NCBI RefSeq assembly: GCF_024623065.1
Contig: NZ_JANJZR010000023.1
Location: 1-63,283, forward strand
Length of the DNA: 63,283 nucleotides
Source: Bacteroides acidifaciens
GTDB taxonomy: Bacteria > Bacteroidota > Bacteroidia > Bacteroidales > Bacteroidaceae
Direction: 5' to 3'
Each line of letters begins with the position of its first letter. Position 1 is the stretch's first letter. This document shows, piece after piece, positions 1 to 8,572 of this stretch. Position numbers and translations under genes: made by a program. The notes under the pieces are model-generated. The model did no database searches, was not told where the DNA came from, and worked only from the letters and a program-made list of their open reading frames with translations.

Positions 1-83
1 CCTATGTACATGGCTGAATAACCGGTTTCTTGTAAATAAGAAACAAGCCCCTCGACTTTTTCATTCAGATTAAATATTTCCAT
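1..83 (-). CDS. N-terminal 27 codons of a recombinase-like protein, cut by window edge
   Basis: An ATG on the minus strand at 83 opens a frame that stays open to the window edge. It begins MEIFNLNEKVEGLV and contains SYLQETGYSAMYI. The short helical start followed by a Leu/Tyr-rich segment looks like the SAM-like N-terminal domain of tyrosine recombinases, but only 27 residues are visible. It sits directly beside a gene that has lost its 3' half (141-3647). That position fits the integrase of an element that inserted there. The recombinase identity is an inference; the open frame and start are seen. Confidence 0.4.
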   Translation of the reverse strand, partial: MEIFNLNEKVEGLVSYLQETGYSAMYI

Positions 84-209
84 AATCGCATCTTGTTTAA
101 AAGTTATTCTACAATTATGACGGAATATAATCAGAACTGTTTACAGATCAAAACAAATGATTACTAAATAATTGAGTGATTTAATAGGAAACTCATAAAA
201 GTTCTGATA
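1..209. mobile_element. End of an unidentified element inserted into the methylase/helicase gene
   Basis: Similarity to the methylase/helicase family stops just after its DESH residues (codons at 210-221, minus strand). Everything from about 209 leftward reads as unrelated AT-rich DNA, containing the start of a recombinase-like gene facing away. This is the signature of an insertion boundary. No terminal inverted repeat can be judged because the rest of the element lies outside the window. Positions 84-140 hold no gene and probably carry the promoter of the leftward gene. Confidence 0.5.
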
Positions 210-3200
210 ATGCGATTCATCGACAAAGAGGTGGTCGATGCCCATGCGCTTGAAGTCCGCCACGTCATCCTTGCGGGTCTCGATCTCGTGAAGCAGCTCC
301 TTCAACTTGACCTCAAGGTTCATCTTGCGCTTCTCCATGCCCTTGATCTGTGCGTTGCTCACTTCCTCCCCCTGCTGGTAGAGGACTTCGAGGTTCTCCT
401 CCACGCTGTCCAGCTCTTGCTGCAAGATGTCACGCTGGATTTCAGGGGATTGCGGTATCATGCCGAACTGCTCGTGCGAGAGGATGATGGCATCCCAGTC
501 GTTGTTCTTCATCCGGTGGAAAATCTCGACACGGCGTTCCGGCGTGAAATCCTCCTTGCCGGGATAGAGCACCTTGGCGTTCGGGTAGGCGGTGGCAAAG
601 GTCTGGGCGATCTCGTGGATATTCGCTTTCAGGCCGGTGATAAGGGGCTTGTTCGCCAATCCCAGACGTTTCATCTCGTAGGCGGCACAGCACATGATGA
701 GCGTCTTGCCGCCTCCCACCTCGTGATCAGCGATCCCCCCTCCGTTCTGTTTGAGCATCCAGATGCAGTCCTTCTGGCTGGGATACAGGTCAGGAATGCC
801 CAGCCCCTTGAGGTCGAGGTCGGGAAAGTTCTGGTGCGAGCCGTCGTACTTGGGACGGACGAAACAGTTGAACTTGCGGTTGTACATGTCCGCCATTTTC
901 CGCTTGAACTCCGGCGACTGTTCCATGAGCCAGTCGGAGAAGCCGTTACGGATCTCGTCAATCTTGCTGTTGGCAAGCAAGGTAATCTCCGGGTCACGTA
1001 TCTTCATTTCCTTGCCCGTCTTGTCCAATACGGTCTTGGTGATGTTGGGCGTGGTATTGTGGATGGCATGGCGCATGAGGGCGATGCCGTTGAAGATGCG
1101 GCTTTCCGAACGCACCGAATACTGGTTCATGATGCGTGGGGAGGTCATGTCGGCCTTGATGCTGTATTCGTCGCTGCTGGCGGTATAGCGGACGGACACA
1201 TCCGTGTCGAACAGCCATGAGGCGTAGCGGCTGTACACTCCCGCCGGTATCCAACGCTCACCGAAATTGAAGTCCAGATCCTCGAAAGGTATGGGCGTGG
1301 GAAGCGACTGCCGCAGGGCTTCGAGAGAAATACGTGCCTCGCCGTTATCGGGATGCGACTGCAAATATTCCTCGATATGTTCAGCCTTGGCCATGACATT
1401 GCCGGAAATAAAACGGTCGGCAATCTCGTAGTTCTTCGAGAGGGGATTGTAAAATATCCGTCCACGCAGTTCCTCCAACAGGTCAGATTGCGATTTATCG
1501 GTCAGGGACTCCATGTACGCCATGTCCACGTTGCCGTATTTGTTGAGTGAGGCGGTAAGTGCCTCGTGTACGTCGTCGGTATGGGTGATCTCGTTGATGT
1601 TGTACGAAACGGGATGGTCGAAGATGTCCGCCTTGACCGCTTGGCCGTCGATGTAACGCTCCAGTGACAAGATTTCACGGTTACCCGCATCCATACGGAA
1701 CAGGTCGATGTTCTTCTTGTCGTTCAGGTTGCCGAACTGACGGATGAAATCATCGTAAAGGGTGTTGAGCATGGTGCGCAACGCCGGATTCCCGGTATGA
1801 GTAGCGGCCTCGTTCTCGTACAGATGATGGTAGGTGTCACGTATCTCGATGTAGAGCGATGCACGGCGACGTTGGCGTTCGGGCAGTTCCAACGGGTTGA
1901 ATACCGGTGCGCCCTCGCCGACGGTGGAAAGGTAACCTATCTGTCCGTCGTCATACACAAGGGAGCCGTTACGGTGATGCTCCAGCAGACCGGCCGGATA
2001 AGGACGGGGCTTCATGCGTTCCTGTCGGGCGGCTTCTTCCTCCTGCCGGCGACGTTCCTGTTTCAGTCGTTCCTGCTCCTGCCGTTCTTTTTCTTGGGGA
2101 GCCGGTTCAGCCGGGGCGGTCTGTATGGTGGAATCTTGTTCCAACGGAGGCATATCGAAAAGGGACAGCTGCCCGGAGTCCTCCTTCTTGCGCCTTGTTT
2201 TCCTTTTCCTGACTTGTGAATGTTCCTCTTGGGTGAAGCCGAAAAGGTCGTATAGGGACATGACCGGCTCCGGTGTGGGCTTTTCGGAGGTTTGCCGAGC
2301 ACCTGCTGGTGGTTGCTCCGGCGTGACAGCCCGAAGATCCACCTGTACCGTCTGTTGATTCATGGAAGAGGAATGCCCGTCCATGTTCGCCGATTGACTG
2401 AGTTCCCGCACTTGTGCGACGCGTTGCCGCATGGTTTCTGCCGGAAGGTTCGCCAAATCACGTAATTCCTGTATGGGTGAATGTCGGAGATACAAGTCCA
2501 AGTCGAGCTGTTCCGAGAGATTGCGGTCAAGGAAATACTTCATGTCGGCGGCGATGGCCTCCATGCCCCCGTCATGCAGGTAGATGCGTGCCGGCTTACC
2601 GTAGGGATCGGTACCGACATGCCCACGTGTATGCACAATAGCGGCGGTACGCTCGAAATACTCGTTTTGTGTCGTCCCGTCATCCTGCGTGCCGACTTCC
2701 ACGAAAGCGTGTTCAAGCGGGGTGTACTCCCTTTGGGAAAGCGTATCCTTCTGTAAAAGGATCAGATCGCTGCCCACCTCCGTACCGGCATAGTCAGTAA
2801 AGAGGTTGTTGGGCAGGCGGACAGCCGAGAGCAGCCGGGACCGGTTCATCAGGTATTGCCTTATGGGATGAGCCATAGCGGAGTTCATCACCCCCTGCGA
2901 GGTGATGAAAGCAAGGATACCTCCCTCACGGACAGCGTCCAGCCCTTTGACAAAGAAATAGTTGTGCAGTGTGTTCAGCGCAAAACGTCTGGCCGTACCG
3001 TTGTCGAAGGAGGGATCGAAAATACGTATGTCACCGAAAGGGATGTTGCTGCTCACCACATCGAAATAGTCGTTGCGGTGCGGGGGAAGTTCCTCGAAGC
3101 CCTTGATGTTGACCTGCGCTTCGGGGTGAAGCCGGGAAAGGATGCGGCCGGTCAGCAAATCCTTTTCATAGGTGACCATTTCCGGCGAGTTGCCGGATGC

Positions 3201-3647
3201 GGAGTAGCATTGCGGTTGGAAGGCTGAAACAAAATTGCCGGTTCCCGATGAAGGATCGAGGAAACGGCCGGGCGATACCCCGTGTTCGCCCAAAGAAGAA
3301 GCAATGGCGTCGATAATGGCCGGCGGCGTGTAGAAAGCGGTGAAGGTAGATGCCTTCACGCTTTCCACCAACCGCTTGTACTCACGTTCGTCAGCGGCTC
3401 CATCACGCAGGACGTTGTGAAGTTCCGTAATCAGGGGGAACAGCTCACGGTCGGCCTGTGTCCAGCGGAGTATGTCGGTGAGTTTCCCGAAAGGAGAAAG
3501 AACCGCCTTGATCCCTCCGAACCCGGAGTAGGCGGCGAGTATGCCCGCTTCCTCCGGGGTGGCGGTACGCTGTTCCTTCTCCAAACGGAACATCAGCCGG
3601 ATTGCCTCTATATTGTCCCTGAGATGCGCCTTTTTATTATAAGCCAT
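141..3647 (-). pseudogene. N6-adenine methylase/SNF2-like helicase, 3'-truncated
   Basis: This is the giant methylase-helicase typical of Bacteroidales conjugative elements, normally close to 1900-2000 residues by my recollection; 1168 remain. Near residue 140 there is an S-adenosylmethionine site (LDPSSGTGNF), followed by a catalytic-type SSNIPFGD. A low-complexity Gln/Glu/Arg linker follows. The helicase part shows Walker A (GGGKT in ADHEVGGGKTLIM), an Ia-like segment, and ends at the DEAH-like motif (FVDESH). The last ~22 residues are foreign sequence read into the inserted DNA, so helicase domain 2 is missing. The start at 3647 (MAYNKKAHL) is preceded by GGAAGAGA and overlaps the end of the DUF1896 gene, suggesting coupling. 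In intact elements it may modify or protect transferred DNA; here it is probably inactive as a helicase. Confidence 0.85.
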
Positions 3648-4104
3648 TCTCTTCCAACCAGATTGCAACCGTGTCGGTCAGTTCGTCATACAGCCGATCG
3701 AACTCTGGGCTGAACATGAAATCATCCGAGAGCGTATAGCCGGAGAAGACCTTCCGGCATTCGGGCAGCAACTGCAAGGCCACGTTGCGTGCATTACCTT
3801 CGGGGATTTCGGCGGCGAACTCGTTCCAGAGGACGGTGATCAGCGTATCCAAAGGTGAGAAATGCAACCCTTGAAAAAGCAGGTCGTTCGCTTGCTGTGC
3901 CGCATCGTCGTAGGTCAGGCCGGAATGGACGGCTGCGCTGAAGGCTTCGGCGGCATGGTTACTACGGGTGGCGACGAAAGACTCGTCATCCGCCAAATCC
4001 GGATGCGATTCACGCAGGAAAGACAACAGGGTAAGACGGTAATAAGATAATTCATCCGGCTCTTCCGCTACGGACATCGGCACGTTGGATTTATTCTGAT
4101 TCAT
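3637..4104 (-). CDS. DUF1896 family protein
   Basis: This is a 155-residue acidic, soluble protein with the composition and spacing of the DUF1896 family, found next to methylase-helicase genes in Bacteroides conjugative elements. It contains ELSYYRLTLLSFLRESHPDL near residue 20 and a Leu-rich centre (NDLLFQGLHFSPLDTLITVL). No catalytic motif or membrane segment is visible. Its stop overlaps the start of the methylase-helicase, and it lies 34 bases downstream of topB, so the three are probably one transcript. Its biochemical role is unknown; the family name is from recognition. Confidence 0.8.
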   Translation of the reverse strand: MNQNKSNVPMSVAEEPDELSYYRLTLLSFLRESHPDLADDESFVATRSNHAAEAFSAAVHSGLTYDDAAQQANDLLFQGLHFSPLDTLITVLWNEFAAEIPEGNARNVALQLLPECRKVFSGYTLSDDFMFSPEFDRLYDELTDTVAIWLEENGL

Positions 4105-4123
4105 ATAATTATCGGATTATTAA

Positions 4124-4133
4124 GTGATACAAT
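4124..4133 (-). promoter_or_regulatory. Leader motif ATTGTATCAC before the DUF1896 gene
   Basis: On the minus strand ATTGTATCAC lies about 20 bases upstream of the DUF1896 start. The same ten bases, with one T/C change, precede the DUF3945 and mobA genes. A shared leader or regulator site is inferred. Confidence 0.3.
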
Positions 4134-4138
4134 TCGGT

Positions 4139-6238
4139 TTATTTCTTCCTGCCACCTTTCTTTTCCTGCGGTTTCCTGTCCGGAAAGGAATAGCCTACGG
4201 TAAAGTCAGGATTAAGCACCAGTGCGGCGTCGAAGCTCTTGCCCTCACGATTCTTGAAGCCTTTGACAAGAGAGGTACGGCCTTTGGTCACCAGCTCAAC
4301 GATCTGCTTATCGGTCAGTATCTTGCCACCCTTGTTGCGAAACAGGGTGAAGTTGCAATCGACATCGGCACATTTGGCGACCTTATCAAAGAACAGGATG
4401 CGGCATTTTCGACACTTGGGACAGGTACATTGTTCCCCTGAAGGAGTCACATTGAGGGTGGTGGCCAGCAGCTCGGTCACGATCTGTGCGGTGTAGACCT
4501 CTATATCCCGGTGGAAAGAGAGGGCAGCGACCTCTCCGGTTTCTATCCGGGCGAGGGTGTTCTCCCACGTCGCTGTCATTTCAACATCGGCAATCTTCTT
4601 GTCCTTTACCGTATCGTAAACCGCCAGCCCTTTTTCGGTAGGCACCAGATTTTTCTTATCCCGGCGTACATAGCCACGGGCAAACAATGTCTCGATGACG
4701 GCTGCACGGGTAGCCGGAGTGCCGATACCGACCTCCCGGATTCCGGCACGCAACTGTTCATCGCTGATCTCTTTGCCGCAATGCTCCATAGCGGAAAGCA
4801 GGGAACTCTCGGTATGCAACGGTTTGGGCTTGGTCTGCTTCTCCACCGTTTCAGAAGCGAGCAATGGCAGGGTTTCACCTGTTTGCAGCCCCGGCAACGT
4901 GGTCTCTTCCCCCTCTTCTTCCGGCTCGCCACGCACGGCACGCCAGCCGGCAGACTTGATGACCGTCCCTTTGAGGGTGAATATCCCACCGCCTGCGGAC
5001 AAGGTCACTTCGGTCATTTCCTTGACGCAATGCGGGAAGAAGGCTTCGAGCAGGCGTGCGGCCACCATTTCGTAGATAGCCTGCTCGTCTTTCGACAACC
5101 CTTCAGGCAGGTTTTCGGTGATGAGCAGCGCATGGTGGTCGGTGACTTTGGCATCATCAACCGACCGACGGTTGAGCGGTGTGTCCCGTAGAACGGATGC
5201 GATGGCGGCGAAGCGTGGATATTGTTGCAAGAGCGTTATGCGTGAGGGGATTTCCTCAAAAACATCTTCGGATATATAACGGCTGCCGGTACGTGGATAA
5301 CTTAGTACCTTCTTTTCATATAGGCTTTGCGCAAGCGTGAGCGTCTTGTCTGCGGAGAAATCCAGCTTGCTGTTAGCCTCTTTCTGCAAGGCGGTCAGGT
5401 CATAGAGCAATGGCGGTTCCTGAACAGCCTCCCTGCACTCCACAGAAGTGACAACGAGCTTACCGTCGTTCTCCACCTCACGGAACTTGGCGGTGGCTGA
5501 GCCGAGGTCATCGAAGCGGTCTTGTGACCATGCGGAAAAGTCGATTCCGTCTTTAGCTGTCGAAACCTTTATCCGAAAATAGGTCCGGGGCTTGAACTGT
5601 TTGTTCTCCCAGTAGCGAGAGCAGATCATCGCCAATGTGGGTGTCTGTACCCGTCCTAACGAAAACACCCCCTGTCCGGCGGCAAGGCTGAGAGCCTGAG
5701 AGCTGTTGATGCCCACGAGCCAGTCCGCCTCGCTGCGGGCTTTGGCAGAGAGGTAAAGGTTGTCATAAAGACTTCCCTCCCTGAGATTCTGCAACCCCTC
5801 ACGGATGGCCTTGTCGGTAAGCGAAGAGATCCACAAACGAGCAAAGGGTTTGGTACAACCGAGATAGTTGTACACGTAACGGAAGATCAATTCACCCTCA
5901 CGACCTGCGTCAGTGGCGACAATGATGGATTCGCACCTGTCGAACAGCTCCCGGATCACTCCCAACTGCCTGACGACGCCGGGATCATCCTTATAAACCT
6001 TGCCCTCCCGCACTTGACGGGGAATAAGTTTGAACTCCTGTGGCAATATGGGCAGATGTTCCCGGTGGAAGCCGGAGAAGCCGTAGCATTCGGGCATGGC
6101 AAGCCCGACCAGATGCCCGAATGCCCATGTCACGGCATACCCGTCCCCCATTAGATACCCGTCTTTCCATTGGCGTGCGCCCACTATGGACGCTATGCCC
6201 TGTGCCACACTGGGCTTTTCAGCAATGATAACTTTCAT
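4139..6238 (-). CDS. topB: DNA topoisomerase III (type IA)
   Basis: This 699-residue protein relaxes or decatenates DNA by single-strand passage and is a standard cargo gene of Bacteroides conjugative elements. The N-terminal TOPRIM domain starts MKVIIAEKPSVAQGI and carries the metal-binding DAGREGELIFR near residue 111. Type IA core motifs follow: SLGRVQTPTLAMI near 193, and SYPRTGSRYI, whose first Tyr (~314) is the expected catalytic tyrosine. The C-terminus has a Cys cluster (CTCPKCRKC with a later CADVDC), like the zinc ribbons of this family, then a basic tail. Length is normal and nothing is broken. It is followed by DUF1896 and the methylase-helicase, all co-directional. The start ATG at 6238 is the first residue of a canonical TOPRIM. 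Confidence 0.95.
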   Translation of the reverse strand: MKVIIAEKPSVAQGIASIVGARQWKDGYLMGDGYAVTWAFGHLVGLAMPECYGFSGFHREHLPILPQEFKLIPRQVREGKVYKDDPGVVRQLGVIRELFDRCESIIVATDAGREGELIFRYVYNYLGCTKPFARLWISSLTDKAIREGLQNLREGSLYDNLYLSAKARSEADWLVGINSSQALSLAAGQGVFSLGRVQTPTLAMICSRYWENKQFKPRTYFRIKVSTAKDGIDFSAWSQDRFDDLGSATAKFREVENDGKLVVTSVECREAVQEPPLLYDLTALQKEANSKLDFSADKTLTLAQSLYEKKVLSYPRTGSRYISEDVFEEIPSRITLLQQYPRFAAIASVLRDTPLNRRSVDDAKVTDHHALLITENLPEGLSKDEQAIYEMVAARLLEAFFPHCVKEMTEVTLSAGGGIFTLKGTVIKSAGWRAVRGEPEEEGEETTLPGLQTGETLPLLASETVEKQTKPKPLHTESSLLSAMEHCGKEISDEQLRAGIREVGIGTPATRAAVIETLFARGYVRRDKKNLVPTEKGLAVYDTVKDKKIADVEMTATWENTLARIETGEVAALSFHRDIEVYTAQIVTELLATTLNVTPSGEQCTCPKCRKCRILFFDKVAKCADVDCNFTLFRNKGGKILTDKQIVELVTKGRTSLVKGFKNREGKSFDAALVLNPDFTVGYSFPDRKPQEKKGGRKK

Positions 6239-6268
6239 ATATATAATATTGTATAGTTCATGTGATGG

Positions 6269-7633
6269 TTAAATAGATACCCCTTTCTTATCGGCTTTCT
6301 GTACAGGGCGGTTCCGGCTGACGGTGTTTGCCGGTTTCGCGCCGTCCTGACGGACGGTTGTTTGCTGGGATTGTTCCTGTTTCTTGCTCTTGTCCGGATT
6401 CCATTTGAAGAAATCCAACTTCGCCCGCTCGTGGTTGACACGAACGAAAGCACTGAACAAGTTCCCCTCGTTGTCGGTCATGCCCTTGATGTAAGTCGCC
6501 TTGCCTTGCGCCAGTGATGCCCGCTGCTCTTCTGTAAGATCTTTCCCTTTCAGCCGTGTGGGGATTACCAGCTCACGCTCCTGCTGCCGGTTCTGCTCCT
6601 GTCCTTGGGCAGCGGTCTGCCCCTGCCTGCGGGCGATTCCCTTGAAGTCATAGTCGAATCCACCCTTGCAGACATTGAACTGCAAGCGTGCGTCGTAGTG
6701 GCGTTGCTTTTTCTCCGACCACATGTTCTCGACAAGGACAGACTCGCCGTTTGCGATGCGTTTTCTCTGCTCGTCGGTCAACGCCGTGCCGTTTACCTCT
6801 GCCGGAAGGGTTATCCCGCTGACCGGTACATGGTGGAGCTGGTTAGTCTTGGGATTGAGCGATACCAGACATGGCTCACGCACGCCCTCGGCCAGTTCGA
6901 GTTCCACCACGCACCCCGCATTGCCTTTTTCCTGTAGGTTCTGTTTCACTTCGGGGGTGAATTCTACATTAAAATACGGTGTATCCAGCTCCGGATAACG
7001 CTTGCAACACTCGATGTTGTTCCGAAGCGTGCCGTCGGGATTCTCCGTCAGCCGGATGCAGGCCGGAGTTTCAAACTCAATCCCCTCGAAAACGGTTTTC
7101 AGAGTAAGTACGGCGGATTCGTTGCCATTAAGCAACCGCCTGACACCCAGTTCACCTAACGTTTCGGGTGTTACCCCCATGCGCTCCAGTTGTTGCCAGT
7201 CCACCTGTTCCATGCTCCAACGGGTGGATTGCTCCGTTCCGCTCCCATCGGACTGCTGTTGTTTCTGCTGCCGGTTCTGTGTGAACTGTTCCGTATCAAG
7301 GCGATATTCGTCCAATAAGGCAGCATTGCTTTCGGGCTGCTTGAACAAGCCGACAAGCTCTTTGGCGGAGACCAGCAAGTCCATCGGAAGGTGATAGAAA
7401 CGGAAGTCGGACGGTCGCTCGAACTGTCGTTTCATGTTGGAAAAGAACGCTTCGATGAGTGATTCGTTACGGTCTATCCGCATGAACTGATCCGAGGGCT
7501 TTACCCCTGCCAGCGGTCTGGTCTTGAGTCCCCCTTCAGGTTCGATACCCTCCACTACATGCGGGGTGTTGCCTTCGGCGGCGTTGGTCACCACCAATAC
7601 CTCGTCTTTCAGGTCTTTCAGTTTTTTGTCCAT
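6269..7633 (-). CDS. DUF4099/DUF3945 element protein
   Basis: A 454-residue protein of unknown function that sits beside topB in this element family. The N-terminal ~60 residues and the central WQQLERMGVTPETLGELG look like the DUF4099 part. Two copies of a DUF3945-like module follow (KRYPELDTPYFNVEFTPEVK, then GITLPAEVNGTALTDEQRKR and VIPTRLKGKDLTEEQRASL). Each has the pattern of an L/T-D/E-EQR helix followed by a G-x-A/S-x-x-V/Y strand. A Gln-rich linker (~120-140) and a Gln/Lys-rich tail are low complexity. No membrane segment or catalytic motif is visible. It probably opens the topB operon, 30 bases upstream of topB. Confidence 0.8.
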   Translation of the reverse strand: MDKKLKDLKDEVLVVTNAAEGNTPHVVEGIEPEGGLKTRPLAGVKPSDQFMRIDRNESLIEAFFSNMKRQFERPSDFRFYHLPMDLLVSAKELVGLFKQPESNAALLDEYRLDTEQFTQNRQQKQQQSDGSGTEQSTRWSMEQVDWQQLERMGVTPETLGELGVRRLLNGNESAVLTLKTVFEGIEFETPACIRLTENPDGTLRNNIECCKRYPELDTPYFNVEFTPEVKQNLQEKGNAGCVVELELAEGVREPCLVSLNPKTNQLHHVPVSGITLPAEVNGTALTDEQRKRIANGESVLVENMWSEKKQRHYDARLQFNVCKGGFDYDFKGIARRQGQTAAQGQEQNRQQERELVIPTRLKGKDLTEEQRASLAQGKATYIKGMTDNEGNLFSAFVRVNHERAKLDFFKWNPDKSKKQEQSQQTTVRQDGAKPANTVSRNRPVQKADKKGVSI

Positions 7634-7652
7634 AAAATAAAAGAATTTAGTT

Positions 7653-7662
7653 GTGATACAAT
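7653..7662 (-). promoter_or_regulatory. Leader motif ATTGTATCAC before the DUF3945 gene
   Basis: ATTGTATCAC on the minus strand lies 20 bases upstream of the DUF3945 start. It is identical to the copy before DUF1896 and differs by one base from the copy before mobA. A function as a shared leader is inferred. Confidence 0.3.
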
Positions 7663-7678
7663 CCAGTTAATTGCGGCA

Positions 7679-7686
7679 CGAAAGTA
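7679..7686 (-). promoter_or_regulatory. Putative -7 box TACTTTCG of the DUF3945-topB operon
   Basis: TACTTTCG on the minus strand matches the Bacteroides -7 consensus TAnnTTTG at all but one position. It lies 46 bases upstream of the first gene of the leftward operon. No clear -33 element is seen. Confidence 0.4.
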
Positions 7687-7812
7687 GAGGTAAGAGACTA
7701 TGACGCAAAGGGAAAGAGAGGAATGGGGAATGAGTGGCTACGGGGTGGCGTGAAGTGGCCTGCCGGCAAGAAAGAATGACCTTCCGATGCAAAAAATTCA
7801 AGATAAAAAGCG

Positions 7813-7820
7813 TATCTTCG
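7813..7820 (+). promoter_or_regulatory. Putative -7 box TATCTTCG of the tetR gene
   Basis: TATCTTCG is one base from the Bacteroides -7 consensus and lies 32 bases before the tetR ATG. The ~220-base divergent region between DUF3945 and tetR holds both promoters and no other gene. Confidence 0.4.
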
Positions 7821-7851
7821 CAAAAAGAAACATAAAAGAGGATAACCCGAT

Positions 7852-8463
7852 ATGATTACCAACCGAGAAGAAGTAATAGACAAGGCATTCAAGGTGTTTT
7901 TGAGGATGAACTACGAGAAAGCAAGTATCAGCACGCTGGCGAAAGCCTGCGGAGTCGTAAAGACAGGGGTAGTATATTATTTCCCCCACAAACTCGACCT
8001 GTTCATGGCAGTAGCGGACAAGTACGCCATACAGATGCAGACACCTGCCAACAAGTTTGCAGAACCGGCAGGAACCCTTGCGGAATTTATTGGCCAGTAT
8101 GTGGAGGGCGTGAAGACAGCCATGAACCGTATTGTCACGCAGGTGCAATGCTGTGCGGATGACAGTGACTGCTGCCCCAACTTCTACTACTTTCATTTCC
8201 TTTCCCAAGTGAGGATGTACTACCCCGGAGCTCGTAAAAAAATGGAGGATACATTCCAAAAGGAACATGAATTGTGGAAAAAGGTCATACAGAAAGCCAA
8301 GGAAAACGGTGAAATAAAGCAAGATACGGACGTGCAAAAGAGTGCTTCGCTGTTCCGTCAGGTATTCTTGGGGCTGTCTTACGAGCAATCATTCCTGAAC
8401 GGTTTGAATGTAGAAGAATTGAAAGACAAATTCGATTATTTGTACTCGCTCCTGAAAGCCTGA
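7852..8463 (+). CDS. TetR/AcrR family transcriptional regulator
   Basis: This 203-residue protein has a typical TetR N-terminal DNA-binding domain. Helix 1 is REEVIDKAFKVFLRMNYEKA, then the helix-turn-helix ISTLAKACGVVKTGVVYYF around residues 25-45 with the family-typical YYFPHKLDL. The rest is a helical ligand/dimer domain with several Cys (QCCADDSDCCPNF), which might bind a metal or sense redox. It lies just upstream of a promoter overlapped by a perfect palindrome (8506-8523), a likely operator. It would then control the recombinase/BatD-like fusion gene and possibly downstream cassettes. Which ligand relieves repression is unknown. Confidence 0.9.
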   Translation: MITNREEVIDKAFKVFLRMNYEKASISTLAKACGVVKTGVVYYFPHKLDLFMAVADKYAIQMQTPANKFAEPAGTLAEFIGQYVEGVKTAMNRIVTQVQCCADDSDCCPNFYYFHFLSQVRMYYPGARKKMEDTFQKEHELWKKVIQKAKENGEIKQDTDVQKSASLFRQVFLGLSYEQSFLNGLNVEELKDKFDYLYSLLKA

Positions 8464-8505
8464 TAACCTTTTAGCAATCTTTAAAAGGGTTCGATAAAAA
8501 TATTT

Positions 8506-8523
8506 TTTGAACAACCGTTCAAA
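8506..8523. promoter_or_regulatory. Perfect palindrome, candidate TetR operator
   Basis: TTTGAAC, four bases, then GTTCAAA: 7-bp arms, perfectly symmetric. Its size fits a TetR-type operator. It occupies the -33 region of the promoter whose -7 box is at 8541, and lies 42 bases downstream of the tetR stop. Binding would block transcription of the next gene. Confidence 0.6.
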
Positions 8524-8540
8524 TTTCAAATACTTTGCTT

Positions 8541-8548
8541 TATCTTTG
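8541..8548 (+). promoter_or_regulatory. Bacteroides -7 box TATCTTTG of the recombinase/BatD-like fusion
   Basis: TATCTTTG is a perfect TAnnTTTG match. It lies 25 bases before the chosen ATG at 8573 and immediately downstream of the palindrome at 8506-8523. No other good promoter is obvious before the first cassettes, so it may feed part of the array. Confidence 0.65.
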
Positions 8549-8572
8549 AGGCATGAAACAACTGCCATAGAT

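Noticed and set aside
210..1220. A long plus-strand frame opposite the methylase-helicase
   Set aside because: It is the complement of a well-supported coding region, is Leu/Val/His-rich without any domain, and has no promoter or ribosome site.
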